Positions 1-8,311 of a stretch of 64,000 nt of DNA are shown one piece after another (within the stretch, counting starts at the first letter, position 1; each line of letters opens with the position of its first letter). Under the pieces are notes generated by a model, which was not told where the DNA came from, did no database searches, and saw only the letters and a program-made list of their open reading frames with translations. Both the position numbers and the translations under genes were made by a program. Origin of the DNA: Brachybacterium aquaticum (GTDB lineage Bacteria > Actinomycetota > Actinomycetes > Actinomycetales > Dermabacteraceae); NCBI RefSeq assembly GCF_014204755.1, contig NZ_JACHLZ010000001.1, forward strand, positions 682,001 through 746,000. Direction: 5' to 3'.

Positions 1-159
1 ATGGACCCGCACCAGATGGCCGTCGGCAGCGAGCTGGTCGAGGTCTCGGCGCACCGTTTCGGTGGTGACCGCGAAGACGGCGGCGAGATCGGTGACGGTC
101 ACACGGCCGCGCTGCTCGAGCAGCTCGAGGATGCGACGTTGGCGTTCACGGGCGTACAT
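1..159 (-). CDS. DeoR-family transcriptional regulator, N-terminus (cut by window edge)
   Basis: Only the first 53 codons are present; the gene runs leftward off the window. The translation begins MYARERQRRILELLEQRGRV and continues into a helix-turn-helix with TVTDLAAVFAVTTETVRRDL at about residues 21-40. This is the classic DeoR/GlpR winged-helix DNA-binding domain, which in the family is followed by a sugar-phosphate-sensing isomerase-like domain not seen here. The ATG was chosen because MYA-x-ERQ is the usual family start. It is divergent from the BCCT transporter gene; whether it controls that gene is unknown. The regulated sugar cannot be named from this fragment. Confidence 0.88.
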   Translation of the reverse strand, partial: MYARERQRRILELLEQRGRVTVTDLAAVFAVTTETVRRDLDQLAADGHLVRVH

Positions 160-236
160 GAGGCACCTGCTTCGTCGGAGGGCGACGGTGCGGGGCACCG
201 CCAGTGGGAGCAGACTACTCCCGGAACCCGCAGAAA

Positions 237-256
237 ACAACACATGCGCAAGTTGT
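237..256. promoter_or_regulatory. Short inverted repeat upstream of the deoR-type gene
   Basis: ACAAC (237-241) and GTTGT (252-256) form a 5-bp inverted repeat with a 10-base spacer, in an A/T-richer patch about 80 bases upstream of the regulator's start. DeoR proteins often bind TTGTT-like repeats and regulate themselves, so an autoregulatory operator is possible. The arms are short and chance is not excluded. Confidence 0.25.
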
Positions 257-388
257 AAGTATGTTGGGTTTCATTCGTGAGTGCGGGGATGTCGAGTCTC
301 CGCGAGTGATCGGCCTGATTGTCGGATTGACGGGACGTCGGTGTGGATCCCACTAGAGTGAGCGGGTCGCCCACACCCAGGAGGATCG

Positions 389-2449
389 ATGACCCCGCCG
401 GATCCGGAGACGCCCATCGACCAGACCAGCCAGGACCGGACCAACCAGGACAGGAACAGTCAGGCCGCCGACGACTACGCGGCCGAGCGGAGGGTCCGCT
501 ACTTCACCCGCCGACGTCAGGCGAAGCGCTCCCTCGACGAGGTGAACTACCCCCATTCGCTCCATCCGGCGCTCGTGCCCGGCGTCTCGGTCGAGGACCA
601 GAAGGTGCGCTACGGCATCGACGTCCCGATCGTCGTGGTCGTGGGCGTGCTGATCGTCGCCTTCGTGATCTGGGGCGTGATCGCCCCGCAGCAGGTGCTA
701 GACGTCTCCGGCGCCGCGCTGTACCGGGTGATGGCGAACCTGGGCTGGTTGTTCAACGTCCTCGCCATCGGGATGGTGATCGTGCTGCTGGTGATCGCCC
801 TGTCCCGCTACGGGAGGATCCCGCTGGGGCTGGACGGTGAGAAGCCCGAGTACAGCACCGCCTCCTGGGCCGCGATGCTCTTCGCCGCCGGCATCGGCAT
901 CGGCATCATCTTCTTCGGCCCCTACGAACCGCTGACCTACTACCTCGACCCCCGCCCCGGCGCCCCCTACGACGCCGGCAGCATGAACGCGATGAAGGGC
1001 GCGATCGCGCAGTCCGCCCTCCACTGGGGCGTGAACGCCTGGGCGATCTACGCGATCGTGGGCCTCTCCGTCGCCTACATCTCCTACCGGCGCGGCAAGG
1101 TGCCGCTGATGAGCTCTATCGTCTCGGGCCTGTGGGGCGGGGACTCGACCTCGGTGCCCAGCCGCATCATCGATGCCCTCGCGATCATCGCGACGCTCTT
1201 CGGCACCGCCGCCTCCCTCGGCATCGGCGCGCTCCAGATCGCCCGCGGTGTCGAGATCGTCGGCGGCCTCGGGCCGACGGGGAACACCGTCGCGATGCTC
1301 ATCATCATGGTGCTGACGATCGGCACGATCGCCTCGGCGGTCTCCGGCGTTGCCAAGGGCATCCGCCGGCTGTCCAACATCAACATGGTGCTCTCGGTGG
1401 GCCTGGCGATCTTCTTCTTCGTCGTCGGCCCCACCGTGTTCCTGGTCAACATCATCCCCGGCGCGATCACCGAGTACTTCGGCACCATGCCGGACATGCT
1501 CGCGGCCAACATGTCCGAGGGCGAGGACATGCAGGCCTTCCTCTCCGCCTGGACCACCTTCTACTGGGCGTGGTGGGTGAGCTGGGCGCCCTTCGTAGGG
1601 GTGTTCGTCGCGAAGATCTCCCGCGGCCGCACCATCCGCCAGTTCGTGCTCGGCGTGCTGCTGATCCCCTCCTCGATCATCGTGCTCGCCTTCGCGATCC
1701 TCGGCGGGACCGCCATCTGGCTGCAGCGCCGGGCGAGCGTCCTGGACGAGAACGGCAACACCGTCGGCATCGCTGATCCCGACGCGGCCATCGCCCCCGA
1801 CGGGACGGTCGACTCCCTGCCGCTGCCGGCGGAGATCTTCTACACCGTGGTGGACCAGCTGCCGGGCGGCGGGATCGTCTCCGCGCTCGTGATCGTTGTG
1901 CTCGCGATCTTCTTCATCACCACCGCCGACTCCGCCTCTCTCGTGAACTCGCAGATGTCCCAGCGCGGCAACCCTGAGCCGAACCGTCTCGTCACCGCCT
2001 TCTGGGTGCTGTGCATGTCCGGGATCGCGGTCGTGATCCTGCTGTTCGGTGGGGAGAACGCGCTGAGCGGACTGCAGAACCTGGTGGTGATCACGGCCCT
2101 GCCCTTCGCGGTGATCCTCGTGCTCATGGCCGTGGCGCTGTGGAAGGAGCTGCGCAATGACCCGATGGCCATCCGCGACCGCTACCAGGAGGCCGCGGTC
2201 GAGCACGCGGTGAAGCAGGGCGTGGCCGAGTACGGGGACCACTTCGCCCTCGCCATCGAGCCCACCGCCCCGGGCAGCGAGTACGCCGCCGGCGGAGAGT
2301 TCGACTCCACCGCCCCCGAGGTCACCGAGTGGTACGCGCGCACCGACGAGGACGGCAACCCGGTCGACTACGACTACGTACGGGGCGTCTACCTCGACGC
2401 TGACGGGAACCCGCTGCCGGAGGCCGACGGGGCCGGGCGGGCTGAGTGA
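389..2449 (+). CDS. BCCT-family glycine betaine/carnitine/choline transporter
   Basis: A 686-residue inner-membrane transporter that imports betaine-type osmolytes. After a hydrophilic N-terminus of about 77 residues come about 12 membrane segments. Family marks are the glycine stretch AAGIGIGIIFFGPYEPLTYY (about 166-185) and the tryptophan box AWTTFYWAWWVSWAPF (about 386-401). BetP-type sodium symporters usually have GMGIG at the glycine motif; here it is GIGIG, so ion coupling cannot be assigned by that motif alone. The C-terminal 100 or so residues are acidic and hydrophilic, as in osmosensing members. The start is set by AGGAGG eight bases upstream of the ATG. A -10-like TAGAGT sits at 354-359. 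The gene stands alone, divergent from the deoR-type gene. Confidence 0.93.
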   Translation: MTPPDPETPIDQTSQDRTNQDRNSQAADDYAAERRVRYFTRRRQAKRSLDEVNYPHSLHPALVPGVSVEDQKVRYGIDVPIVVVVGVLIVAFVIWGVIAPQQVLDVSGAALYRVMANLGWLFNVLAIGMVIVLLVIALSRYGRIPLGLDGEKPEYSTASWAAMLFAAGIGIGIIFFGPYEPLTYYLDPRPGAPYDAGSMNAMKGAIAQSALHWGVNAWAIYAIVGLSVAYISYRRGKVPLMSSIVSGLWGGDSTSVPSRIIDALAIIATLFGTAASLGIGALQIARGVEIVGGLGPTGNTVAMLIIMVLTIGTIASAVSGVAKGIRRLSNINMVLSVGLAIFFFVVGPTVFLVNIIPGAITEYFGTMPDMLAANMSEGEDMQAFLSAWTTFYWAWWVSWAPFVGVFVAKISRGRTIRQFVLGVLLIPSSIIVLAFAILGGTAIWLQRRASVLDENGNTVGIADPDAAIAPDGTVDSLPLPAEIFYTVVDQLPGGGIVSALVIVVLAIFFITTADSASLVNSQMSQRGNPEPNRLVTAFWVLCMSGIAVVILLFGGENALSGLQNLVVITALPFAVILVLMAVALWKELRNDPMAIRDRYQEAAVEHAVKQGVAEYGDHFALAIEPTAPGSEYAAGGEFDSTAPEVTEWYARTDEDGNPVDYDYVRGVYLDADGNPLPEADGAGRAE

Positions 2450-2496
2450 TCGGCCACCTGGGCCCTGTGGAGGGGACGTGCCCGGCGCGGGGCGCA

Positions 2497-2514
2497 TACC
2501 ATCGGAGCACTCCG
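2497..2514 (+). promoter_or_regulatory. Candidate -10 box and dyad before the phosphoribosyltransferase gene
   Basis: TACCAT (2497-2502) fits the actinobacterial TAnnnT -10 box. It is followed at once by the inverted repeat CGGAG-CA-CTCCG (2503-2514), which would lie over the transcription start. The 10-base core GGAGCACTCC also occurs in the dyad at 40383-40400. A leader of about 85 bases would result. Confidence 0.35.
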
Positions 2515-2595
2515 CGCCGAGCACCCCCGGCCGAACCACCCACCGCCCGCGCCCCGCGCCGACCCCATGCGCCGATCACCCAGGAGCAGTGAACG

Positions 2596-3111
2596 ATGAC
2601 CCAGGCCTACCATGCCGATTCCTCCGACCTCGTCGAGAAGGAGGTGCTGACCTGGGAGCTGTTCGGCACCGCCTCCCGTGAGCTGGCCCAGGTCATCGCC
2701 GACTCGGACTTCGACCCCGAGATCATCATCGCCGTCGCCCGCGGCGGCCTGCTGCCCGCCGGCGCGCTGTCCTACGCGCTCGGCGTGAAGCTCTCCGACG
2801 CGATCAACGTCGAGTTCTACACCGACGTCCACGAGACCCTGCCGGACCCGGTGCTGCTCGCCCCGATGCTCGACACCGAGTCGATCAAGGGCAAGCGCCT
2901 GCTGGTCGTCGACGACGTGGCCGACTCCGGCCGCACCCTCGCCCTCGTGCTCGAGCTGCTGCGCGAGCAGGGCGCCGACGCCCGCAGCGCCGTCATCTAC
3001 GGCAAGTCCCGCTCCGTCGTCGACCCCGACTTCGTGTGGCGCCGCACCGACGAGTGGATCGTCTTCCCGTGGTCCGCCGAGCCGCCCGTGGAGCGCTCGA
3101 CCGGAGCCTGA
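2596..3111 (+). CDS. Type I phosphoribosyltransferase, xanthine/guanine (Gpt)-like
   Basis: A 171-residue cytoplasmic enzyme of the PRPP-dependent type I phosphoribosyltransferase fold. The PRPP-binding loop is LLVVDDVADSGRTLALV (about 102-118), and an upstream strand IIIAVARGGLLPAGAL (about 43-58) matches the small XPRT/Gpt-like group that salvages purine bases. The ATG follows CAGGAGCAGTGAACG, which gives a good ribosome binding site. The base specificity is not readable from the motifs, so purine salvage is an inference. The gene is convergent with the DUF808 gene and shares its terminator. Confidence 0.88.
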   Translation: MTQAYHADSSDLVEKEVLTWELFGTASRELAQVIADSDFDPEIIIAVARGGLLPAGALSYALGVKLSDAINVEFYTDVHETLPDPVLLAPMLDTESIKGKRLLVVDDVADSGRTLALVLELLREQGADARSAVIYGKSRSVVDPDFVWRRTDEWIVFPWSAEPPVERSTGA

Positions 3112-3158
3112 GCGCTCGGCCGGCGCCTGAGCCGCCCGCGCGAGAGCGCATCGGACGC

Positions 3159-3207
3159 GAGAACGGCGGCCACCCGAGGATCCCTCCTCGTGGTGGCCGC
3201 CGTTCTC
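3159..3207. terminator. Bidirectional terminator between convergent genes
   Basis: GAGAACGGCGGCCAC (3159-3173) pairs perfectly with GTGGCCGCCGTTCTC (3193-3207). An inner CGAGGA/TCCTCG pair (3175-3180 and 3185-3190) closes a TCCC loop. Lying between two convergent genes, it can serve both strands. There is no T tract, as is common in high-GC actinobacteria. Confidence 0.85.
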
Positions 3208-3258
3208 GTCGTCGGGCGCCGGGTGACCGAGCACCCGGTTAACCGGGAGTCGGGGCGG

Positions 3259-4344
3259 TCAGTGCCCGCCCGCGCGGCCCCCGTCGGCCGATCCCGCGGC
3301 GGCGCCGCCGTCGGCCGGAGTCGCGCCCGAGGTCGCGGGCCCGTCGGCCGCAGCCCCGTCGGCCGCATGAGCCTCGGCCGCATCCCTCTCGCCCGCGTGG
3401 CCCTCGTCCTCGCCGTGATGCCCGAAGGGCAGGAAGTGCACGATCACCGCGACGATGGCGCCGATGATCAGGCCGAACACGAACGAGAAGAAAGTGTTCA
3501 CGAGCCAGCCGAGCACCCCGCCGACGCCGGCGACGCCCGCGGCCAACTCCTCGAGGTGGTGGACGAACCCGTAGGGCTGGGCGAGGCCCAGGTCGTGCGT
3601 GCCGACCAGCAGGATGTGGCCGCCCACCCACAGCATCGCGATCATGCCGACGTAGCTGATCACGTGCATGACGCGGGGCATCGCCCGCACCAGACCCATG
3701 CCGAAGCGCTTCTTGCCCTCGGAGGCGTCCTCGTCCTTCGCCATGGCCAGGCCGATGTCGTCCATCTTCACCAGCAGGCCGACCGTGCCGTAGACGAGCG
3801 CGGTGATGCCGATCGCGATGACCACGAGCACCGCGGCGCGAATCCACACGTTGTCGGTGTCCACCGAGTTCATCGAGATCACCATGATCTCGGCGGAGAG
3901 GATCAGGTCGGTGCGCACGGCGCCGGAGACGACCTTGTCCTCCGCATCGGCGCCCTTGGCCGCGGCGGGCTCCTTGTCCTTGCCCTTGCCGCGCACCAGC
4001 TCCCAGATCTTCTCGGCGCCCTCGAAGCTGAGGTAGAGACCGCCGAGCATGAGTATCGGGGTGAGCAGCCAGGGGGCGAACACGCTCAGCAGCAGCAGGA
4101 CCGGCAGGATGAAGATCAGCTTGTTGCGCAGGGAGCCCTTGGTGATCCGCCAGATGATCGGCAGCTCCCGATTGGGCTTGATGCCCTGGAGGTACTGCGG
4201 TGTGACCGCGGCGTCGTCGATCACCACGCCGAGCGACTTGGAGCCCGCCCTCGCGGAGGCTGCGGCGACGTCGTCGGCGCTCGCCGCGGCCAGGCGCGCG
4301 AGCGCGGCGATGTCATCGAGCAGAGCGGCGAGGCCACCGGCCAT
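3259..4344 (-). CDS. DUF808 (YedI-like) multi-spanning membrane protein
   Basis: A 361-residue integral membrane protein. The N-terminus MAGGLAALLDDIAALARLAA and the following DDAAVTPQYLQGI and LPIIWRITKGSLRNKLI are characteristic of the DUF808/YedI family, whose function is unknown. Several hydrophobic segments lie between about 85 and 300. The start is the ATG preceded by GGAAGGAACCTCA; longer upstream extensions have no ribosome binding site. The last 60 or so residues are a low-complexity Ala/Gly/Asp tail unlike the family core, and its DNA is packed with the GTCGGCCG repeat, suggesting it grew by repeat spread. Confidence 0.85.
   Translation of the reverse strand: MAGGLAALLDDIAALARLAAASADDVAAASARAGSKSLGVVIDDAAVTPQYLQGIKPNRELPIIWRITKGSLRNKLIFILPVLLLLSVFAPWLLTPILMLGGLYLSFEGAEKIWELVRGKGKDKEPAAAKGADAEDKVVSGAVRTDLILSAEIMVISMNSVDTDNVWIRAAVLVVIAIGITALVYGTVGLLVKMDDIGLAMAKDEDASEGKKRFGMGLVRAMPRVMHVISYVGMIAMLWVGGHILLVGTHDLGLAQPYGFVHHLEELAAGVAGVGGVLGWLVNTFFSFVFGLIIGAIVAVIVHFLPFGHHGEDEGHAGERDAAEAHAADGAAADGPATSGATPADGGAAAGSADGGRAGGH
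3281..3366. repeat. Cluster of GTCGGCCG motifs in the DUF808 gene tail
   Basis: CGTCGGCCG occurs four times within 86 bases (from about 3282, 3309, 3342 and 3357), with a related CTCGGCCG just after. They encode a low-complexity Ala/Asp/Gly tail. The motif is the one repeated across the window. Confidence 0.75.
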
Positions 4345-4494
4345 TGAGGTTCCTTCCCCCGGAGAAACTGCCGCGGATGCGACCCGGCTCAGAATAGCGG
4401 CGCACCGCCCCCGTTCCGAGGGGCAGGGATGTGATCCGCGCTGAGGACTCTCCCTCCGCGGCGCTGTCCACCCGCGGCGAACATCCCCGCCCCG

Positions 4495-4514
4495 CCCTCG
4501 ACGACAGTCGAGGG
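4495..4514 (+). promoter_or_regulatory. 20-bp dyad upstream of the NAD(P)-binding oxidoreductase gene
   Basis: CCCTCGAC (4495-4502) and GTCGAGGG (4507-4514) form perfect 8-bp arms around GACA, ending 18 bases before the ATG at 4533. This could be a repressor operator or a hairpin in the leader. No regulator gene is adjacent. Confidence 0.5.
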
Positions 4515-4532
4515 CAGTGGCAGGGTGGAGGC

Positions 4533-5180
4533 ATGGATATCGCACTCATCGGAGGACATGGCAAGGTCGCGCTGCTCGCGGAGCCGCTGCTCGCAGAGGC
4601 GGGTCACACCGTCCACGCGGTGATCCGCAACCCGGAGCACGCGGCAGAGGTCGAGGCCGCCGGCGCCACCCCGGTCGTCTCGGACATCGAGACCCTCGAC
4701 GCCGACGGCTGGGGCGAGCTGCTGCGCGGCAAGGACGCGGTGGTGTGGTCCGCCGGCGCCGGCGGCGGGACTCCTGCCCGCACCGTCGCGGTCGACCTCG
4801 ACGCGGCGATCGCGTCGATGGAGTCCGCGCAGCGCGTGGGCCTGAAGCGCTACGTGATGGTCAGCTACTTCGGCGCCTCGCTCGACCACGGCATCCCGGA
4901 GGACAACTCCTTCCACACCTACGCCGAGGCGAAGGCGAAGGCCGACGCGCACCTGCGCGGCACCGACCTGGACTGGACCATCCTCGGCCCCTCGGGCCTC
5001 ACCCTCGAGGAGCCGACCGGCCGCATCGACCTCGGCGCCGCCGAGGGCAGCACCGTCTCCCGCGGGAACGTCGCCCGCACCATCGTCGCCGCGCTCGCCG
5101 AGCCCGCGACGGTGGGGCAGTTCCTCCAGTTCAACGACGGCGAGCAGGAGATCGGCGAAGCCTTCGCGGCCGTTCGCTGA
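4533..5180 (+). CDS. NAD(P)-binding atypical short-chain dehydrogenase (NmrA/YwnB-like)
   Basis: A 215-residue cytoplasmic protein with an N-terminal Rossmann motif MDIALIGGHGKVALLAEPLL (GGxGxxA-type dinucleotide loop, about 7-12). A later YVMVSYFGAS strand and the tail QFLQFNDGEQEIGEA fit the NAD(P)H-binding atypical SDR family (PF13460 type). These proteins act as reductases or redox sensors, and the substrate cannot be told. The ATG at 4533 was chosen over upstream starts because GGGTGGAG lies just before it and the Rossmann strand begins there. The gene is convergent with the acylphosphatase gene, whose last codon it abuts. Confidence 0.85.
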   Translation: MDIALIGGHGKVALLAEPLLAEAGHTVHAVIRNPEHAAEVEAAGATPVVSDIETLDADGWGELLRGKDAVVWSAGAGGGTPARTVAVDLDAAIASMESAQRVGLKRYVMVSYFGASLDHGIPEDNSFHTYAEAKAKADAHLRGTDLDWTILGPSGLTLEEPTGRIDLGAAEGSTVSRGNVARTIVAALAEPATVGQFLQFNDGEQEIGEAFAAVR

Positions 5181-5492
5181 TCAGCCGGTGACCCGGAAGC
5201 CCTGCGCACCGCGCGGGGTCTCCCGGCGCACGTCGATCCCGTCGACGCGCGCCCACGACGGGCCCTCGCGCAGATGGTCGAGCATCGCCTCGACCTGCGC
5301 GGGGGTCCCTTCCACGTCGGCCTCGACGGTGCCGTCCAGGAGGTTCCGCACGGTGCCGGCAACCCCGATCCGGGCGGCGGCCGCAGCGGCGTCCATCCGG
5401 TAGCCGACGCCCTGCACCCGGCCCCGGACGCGCACGATCCGGCGCACGACCTGCGGGTCGTGCGCCGGATCGGAGTGCTGGGCCTCGTTCAT
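5181..5492 (-). CDS. acyP: Acylphosphatase
   Basis: A 103-residue enzyme that hydrolyses acyl phosphates such as acetyl phosphate or carbamoyl phosphate. The signature GRVQGVGYR places the phosphate-binding Arg at residue 32, and the catalytic Asn is N50 in GTVRNLLDGTVE. Both required residues are present, and the length is normal for the family plus a 15-residue N-terminal extension. A GAGGGG ribosome binding site precedes the ATG. It lies 33 bases downstream of the phosphoketolase gene on the same strand, so the two are probably co-transcribed. This suggests the enzyme may act on the acetyl phosphate that phosphoketolase produces. Confidence 0.93.
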   Translation of the reverse strand: MNEAQHSDPAHDPQVVRRIVRVRGRVQGVGYRMDAAAAAARIGVAGTVRNLLDGTVEADVEGTPAQVEAMLDHLREGPSWARVDGIDVRRETPRGAQGFRVTG

Positions 5493-5525
5493 CGGCCCCT
5501 CGGGTGAGCGGTCACCGTCGGGCGG

Positions 5526-7994
5526 TCACTCGTTGTCGCCACCGGTGTCGGCCAGACCGCCGTCCTCCGCGTCGCCGCCGTCGCCCCACTGCCAGGTGAC
5601 GATCTCCGGGGCGTCCTCGCCGTGCTGGTAGGCGTAGGCGCGGGCCCTGATCCGGGTGTCCTCCATGCGCTGGCGCAGCCCGGCGAAGCGGGTGCCCAGG
5701 CCGTCGACGTGGTCGATCACGTCCATGACCAGGTGGTAGCGGTCGGTGTCGTTGCGCATCAGCATGTCGAAGGGCGTGGTGGTGGTGCCCTCCTCCTTGT
5801 AGCCCCGCACGTGGATGCGGGAGTTGCGGTCGTGACGGTAGGCCAGGCGATGGATCAGCCACGGGTAGCCGTGGTACGCGAACACCACTGGGGTGTCCTC
5901 ACCGAAGTAGCCGTCGAACGCCCGCTGCGACAGGCCGTGCGGGTGCTCGGTGTCGTCCTGCAGGCGCATCAGGTCCACCACGTTGATCACGCGCACGCGG
6001 AGGTCGGGGATCTCCTCGCGCAGGATCTTCGCCGCAGCGAGCACCTCGATGGTGGGGATGTCACCCGCGCAGGCCAGGACCACGTCGGGGTCCTCGCCCT
6101 CCACCGCGGTGCCGGCCCACTCCCAGATGCCGAGGCCGCGGGTGCAGTGCACGACAGCCTCGTCCATGGTCAGCCAGTTGGGATTGGGCTGCTTGCCGGC
6201 CACGACCACGTTCACGTACTGCTTCGAGCGCAGGCAGTGGTCGTAGGTGGACAGCAGGGTGTTGGCGTCCGGCGGCAGGTAGACCCGCACGATCTCGGCC
6301 TTCTTGTTGACCATGTGATCGATGAAGCCGGGGTCCTGGTGGCTGAAGCCGTTGTGGTCCTGGCGCCACACGTGGGAGCTGAGCAGGTAGTTCAGCGAGG
6401 CGATGGGCTGGCGCCACTCGATCTCGTTGGTGACCTTCAGCCACTTGGCGTGCTGGTTGACCATCGAGTCGACGATGTGGATGAACGCCTCGTAGGAGGA
6501 GAACATGCCGTGGCGGCCGGTGAGGAGATAGCCCTCCAACCAGCCCTGGCACTGGTGCTCGGAGAGCATCTCCATGACGCGGCCGGCGCGGGCGAGGTGC
6601 TCGGAGCGGTCGTGGTCCTCGAGCTGCGCGTTCCACTGCTTGTCGGTGACCTCGTAGACCGCCTGGAGGCGGTTGGACGCGGTCTCGTCCGGCCCGAAGA
6701 TGCGGAAGTTCTCGGGGTTGTCCCGCACCACCTCACGCAGCCAGGTGCCCAGCACGCGGGTGGACTCGGAGACGGAGCCGCCGGGTCCGGGCACGTCCAC
6801 GGCGTAGTCGCGGAAGTCCGGCAGACGCAGCGGCTTCATCACCGCACCGCCGTTGGTGGACGGGTTCGCGGACATGCGCTGCAGGCCCTTGGGGGCGATG
6901 CCGGCGACGTCCTCGACGAGCTTCCCGTCCTCGTCGAACAGCTCCTCGGGCTTGTACGAGCGAAGCCACGCGTCGAGGTCGGCGAGGTGCTCGTCGGTGT
7001 CGCGAGCGTTCGCGAGCGGCACCTGGTGCGAGCGCCAGGAGCCCTCGGTCTGCTGGCCGTCGATCTCCTTGGGGCCGGTCCAGCCCTTGGGAGTGCGGAA
7101 GACGATCATCGGCCAGGCCGGCCGCTCGGTCTCCCGGCCCGCCGCGGCGTCCTCGGCGGCCTGCTTCTTGATCGCGGCGATCTGGTCGAGGGCGTCGTCG
7201 AGCACCGCGGCGAAGCGCTTGTGGATCTCCAGCGGGTCCTCGTCGTCGAACCCGCCCTCGAAGAACAGGGGGTTGTGGCCGTAGCCGCGCATGAGCGCGC
7301 CGAGCTCCTCGTCACCGATGCGGGCGAGGACGGTGGGGTTGGCGATCTTGTACCCGTTCAGGTGCAGGATCGGCAGCACGACGCCGTCGTGCTGGGGGTT
7401 GACGAACTTGTTGGAGTGCCAGGAGGCGGCCAGCGGCCCGGACTCGGCCTCGCCGTCGCCCACCACGGTGAACGCGATCTGGTCGGCGTTGTCGAACATG
7501 GCGCCGTAGGCGTGGGAGAGGGCGTAGCCGAGCTCGCCGCCCTCATGGATGGAGCCGGGGGTCTCCGGGGCGACGTGCGAGGGGATGCCGCCGGGGAAGG
7601 AGAACTGCGTGAACAGCCTCTTCATCCCGGTCTCGTCCTCGCTGACGTCCGGGTACACCTCGGAGTAGGTGCCCTCGAGGTAGGTCGACGCGACCAAGCC
7701 CGGACCGCCGTGACCGGGGCCGGTGATGTACATGGCGTTCAGTCCGCGCTGCGCGATCGCGCGGTTGGCGTGGGCGTAGAGGAAGTTCAGGCCTGGGGTG
7801 GTTCCCCAGTGCCCGAGCAGGCGGGGCTTGACGTGCTCGCGCTGCAGCGGCTGGCGCAGCAGCGGGTTGTCCTTGAGGTAGATCTGGCCGACGGAGAGGT
7901 AGTTCGCGGCGCGCCACCAGGCGTGGATCCGCGTGAGATCGGTCTTCGTCGGGGTCTTCGAGGGAGCGCTGGGCCAGCTGGGGACGTCGGACAT
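5526..7994 (-). CDS. xfp: Xylulose-5-phosphate/fructose-6-phosphate phosphoketolase
   Basis: An 822-residue thiamine-diphosphate enzyme that splits xylulose 5-phosphate (and often fructose 6-phosphate) with phosphate to acetyl phosphate plus glyceraldehyde 3-phosphate or erythrose 4-phosphate. Motifs include the N-terminal [20 protein letters not shown], the [14 protein letters not shown] loop, the thiamine diphosphate/Mg segment [17 protein letters not shown], and the C-terminal half [20 protein letters not shown]. The length is normal. The start MSDVPSWPS was preferred over an upstream ATG because GGAAGGTGCC lies directly before it. It appears to head a two-gene operon with acyP. No acetate kinase or phosphotransacetylase gene is in the window. 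Confidence 0.96.
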   Translation of the reverse strand: MSDVPSWPSAPSKTPTKTDLTRIHAWWRAANYLSVGQIYLKDNPLLRQPLQREHVKPRLLGHWGTTPGLNFLYAHANRAIAQRGLNAMYITGPGHGGPGLVASTYLEGTYSEVYPDVSEDETGMKRLFTQFSFPGGIPSHVAPETPGSIHEGGELGYALSHAYGAMFDNADQIAFTVVGDGEAESGPLAASWHSNKFVNPQHDGVVLPILHLNGYKIANPTVLARIGDEELGALMRGYGHNPLFFEGGFDDEDPLEIHKRFAAVLDDALDQIAAIKKQAAEDAAAGRETERPAWPMIVFRTPKGWTGPKEIDGQQTEGSWRSHQVPLANARDTDEHLADLDAWLRSYKPEELFDEDGKLVEDVAGIAPKGLQRMSANPSTNGGAVMKPLRLPDFRDYAVDVPGPGGSVSESTRVLGTWLREVVRDNPENFRIFGPDETASNRLQAVYEVTDKQWNAQLEDHDRSEHLARAGRVMEMLSEHQCQGWLEGYLLTGRHGMFSSYEAFIHIVDSMVNQHAKWLKVTNEIEWRQPIASLNYLLSSHVWRQDHNGFSHQDPGFIDHMVNKKAEIVRVYLPPDANTLLSTYDHCLRSKQYVNVVVAGKQPNPNWLTMDEAVVHCTRGLGIWEWAGTAVEGEDPDVVLACAGDIPTIEVLAAAKILREEIPDLRVRVINVVDLMRLQDDTEHPHGLSQRAFDGYFGEDTPVVFAYHGYPWLIHRLAYRHDRNSRIHVRGYKEEGTTTTPFDMLMRNDTDRYHLVMDVIDHVDGLGTRFAGLRQRMEDTRIRARAYAYQHGEDAPEIVTWQWGDGGDAEDGGLADTGGDNE

Positions 7995-8311
7995 GGCACC
8001 TTCCTGTCTCGCGATGACCACGGGGACCCGCGGCCGCGTCACCGCCACCGTATTGCCGTGACGCAGGCCTCGGAAGGGACTTTCGGAAAATCTCCCCGGC
8101 CCGTCCGGGCCTATGGCGGCGGGCGGTTCAGCAGTGTATCCCGGCGCGCCGGTGAGAGCGGGATGAGGGCCGGATGAGAGCCTCCTCAGGAACCTGACAG
8201 GGCGGGGGAGCGGTCCCTAGGCTCGAAGCAACCGCACCCCGCCGGGAGCGGACGCGAGGCCCCCTCGCAGCCGCCGCGCCCCTCCCAGGCCCGACAGGAA
8301 GGCACACCGTC
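7995..8311. other. Intergenic region between divergent xfp and lipoprotein genes
   Basis: This 317-base stretch holds no gene. It carries the xfp ribosome binding site at its left end and the promoter and repeat elements of the PepSY lipoprotein gene at 8161-8223. I could not place a clear xfp promoter. Confidence 0.7.
8161..8223 (+). promoter_or_regulatory. Promoter with direct and inverted repeats before the PepSY lipoprotein gene
   Basis: CTGACA (8194-8199) and TAGGCT (8218-8223), 18 bases apart, make a plausible promoter. GGATGAG is repeated at 8161-8167 and 8172-8178, an 11-bp period typical of OmpR/PhoB-type response-regulator sites. TCAGG-AA-CCTGA (8186-8197) is an inverted repeat overlapping the -35. 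PepSY lipoproteins are often under two-component control, but no such pair is in the window. Confidence 0.5.

Noticed and set aside
1-258. 85-codon plus-strand frame at the left edge
   Set aside because: The minus strand of the same bases encodes a typical DeoR helix-turn-helix, which is much better evidence.
327-359. TTGACG ... TAGAGT as the BCCT promoter
   Set aside because: The 21-base spacer is too long for a standard sigma-70-type promoter; only the -10 box is mentioned with the gene.
698-2539. 613-codon open frame on the minus strand opposite the BCCT gene
   Set aside because: High-GC codon use leaves long open antisense frames. The translation is Gly/His/Asp/Arg-rich with no domain, while the plus strand encodes a clear transporter.
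5622-8177. 851-codon open frame on the plus strand opposite phosphoketolase
   Set aside because: Low-complexity Val/Gly/His shadow of a conserved gene; no ribosome binding site or domain.
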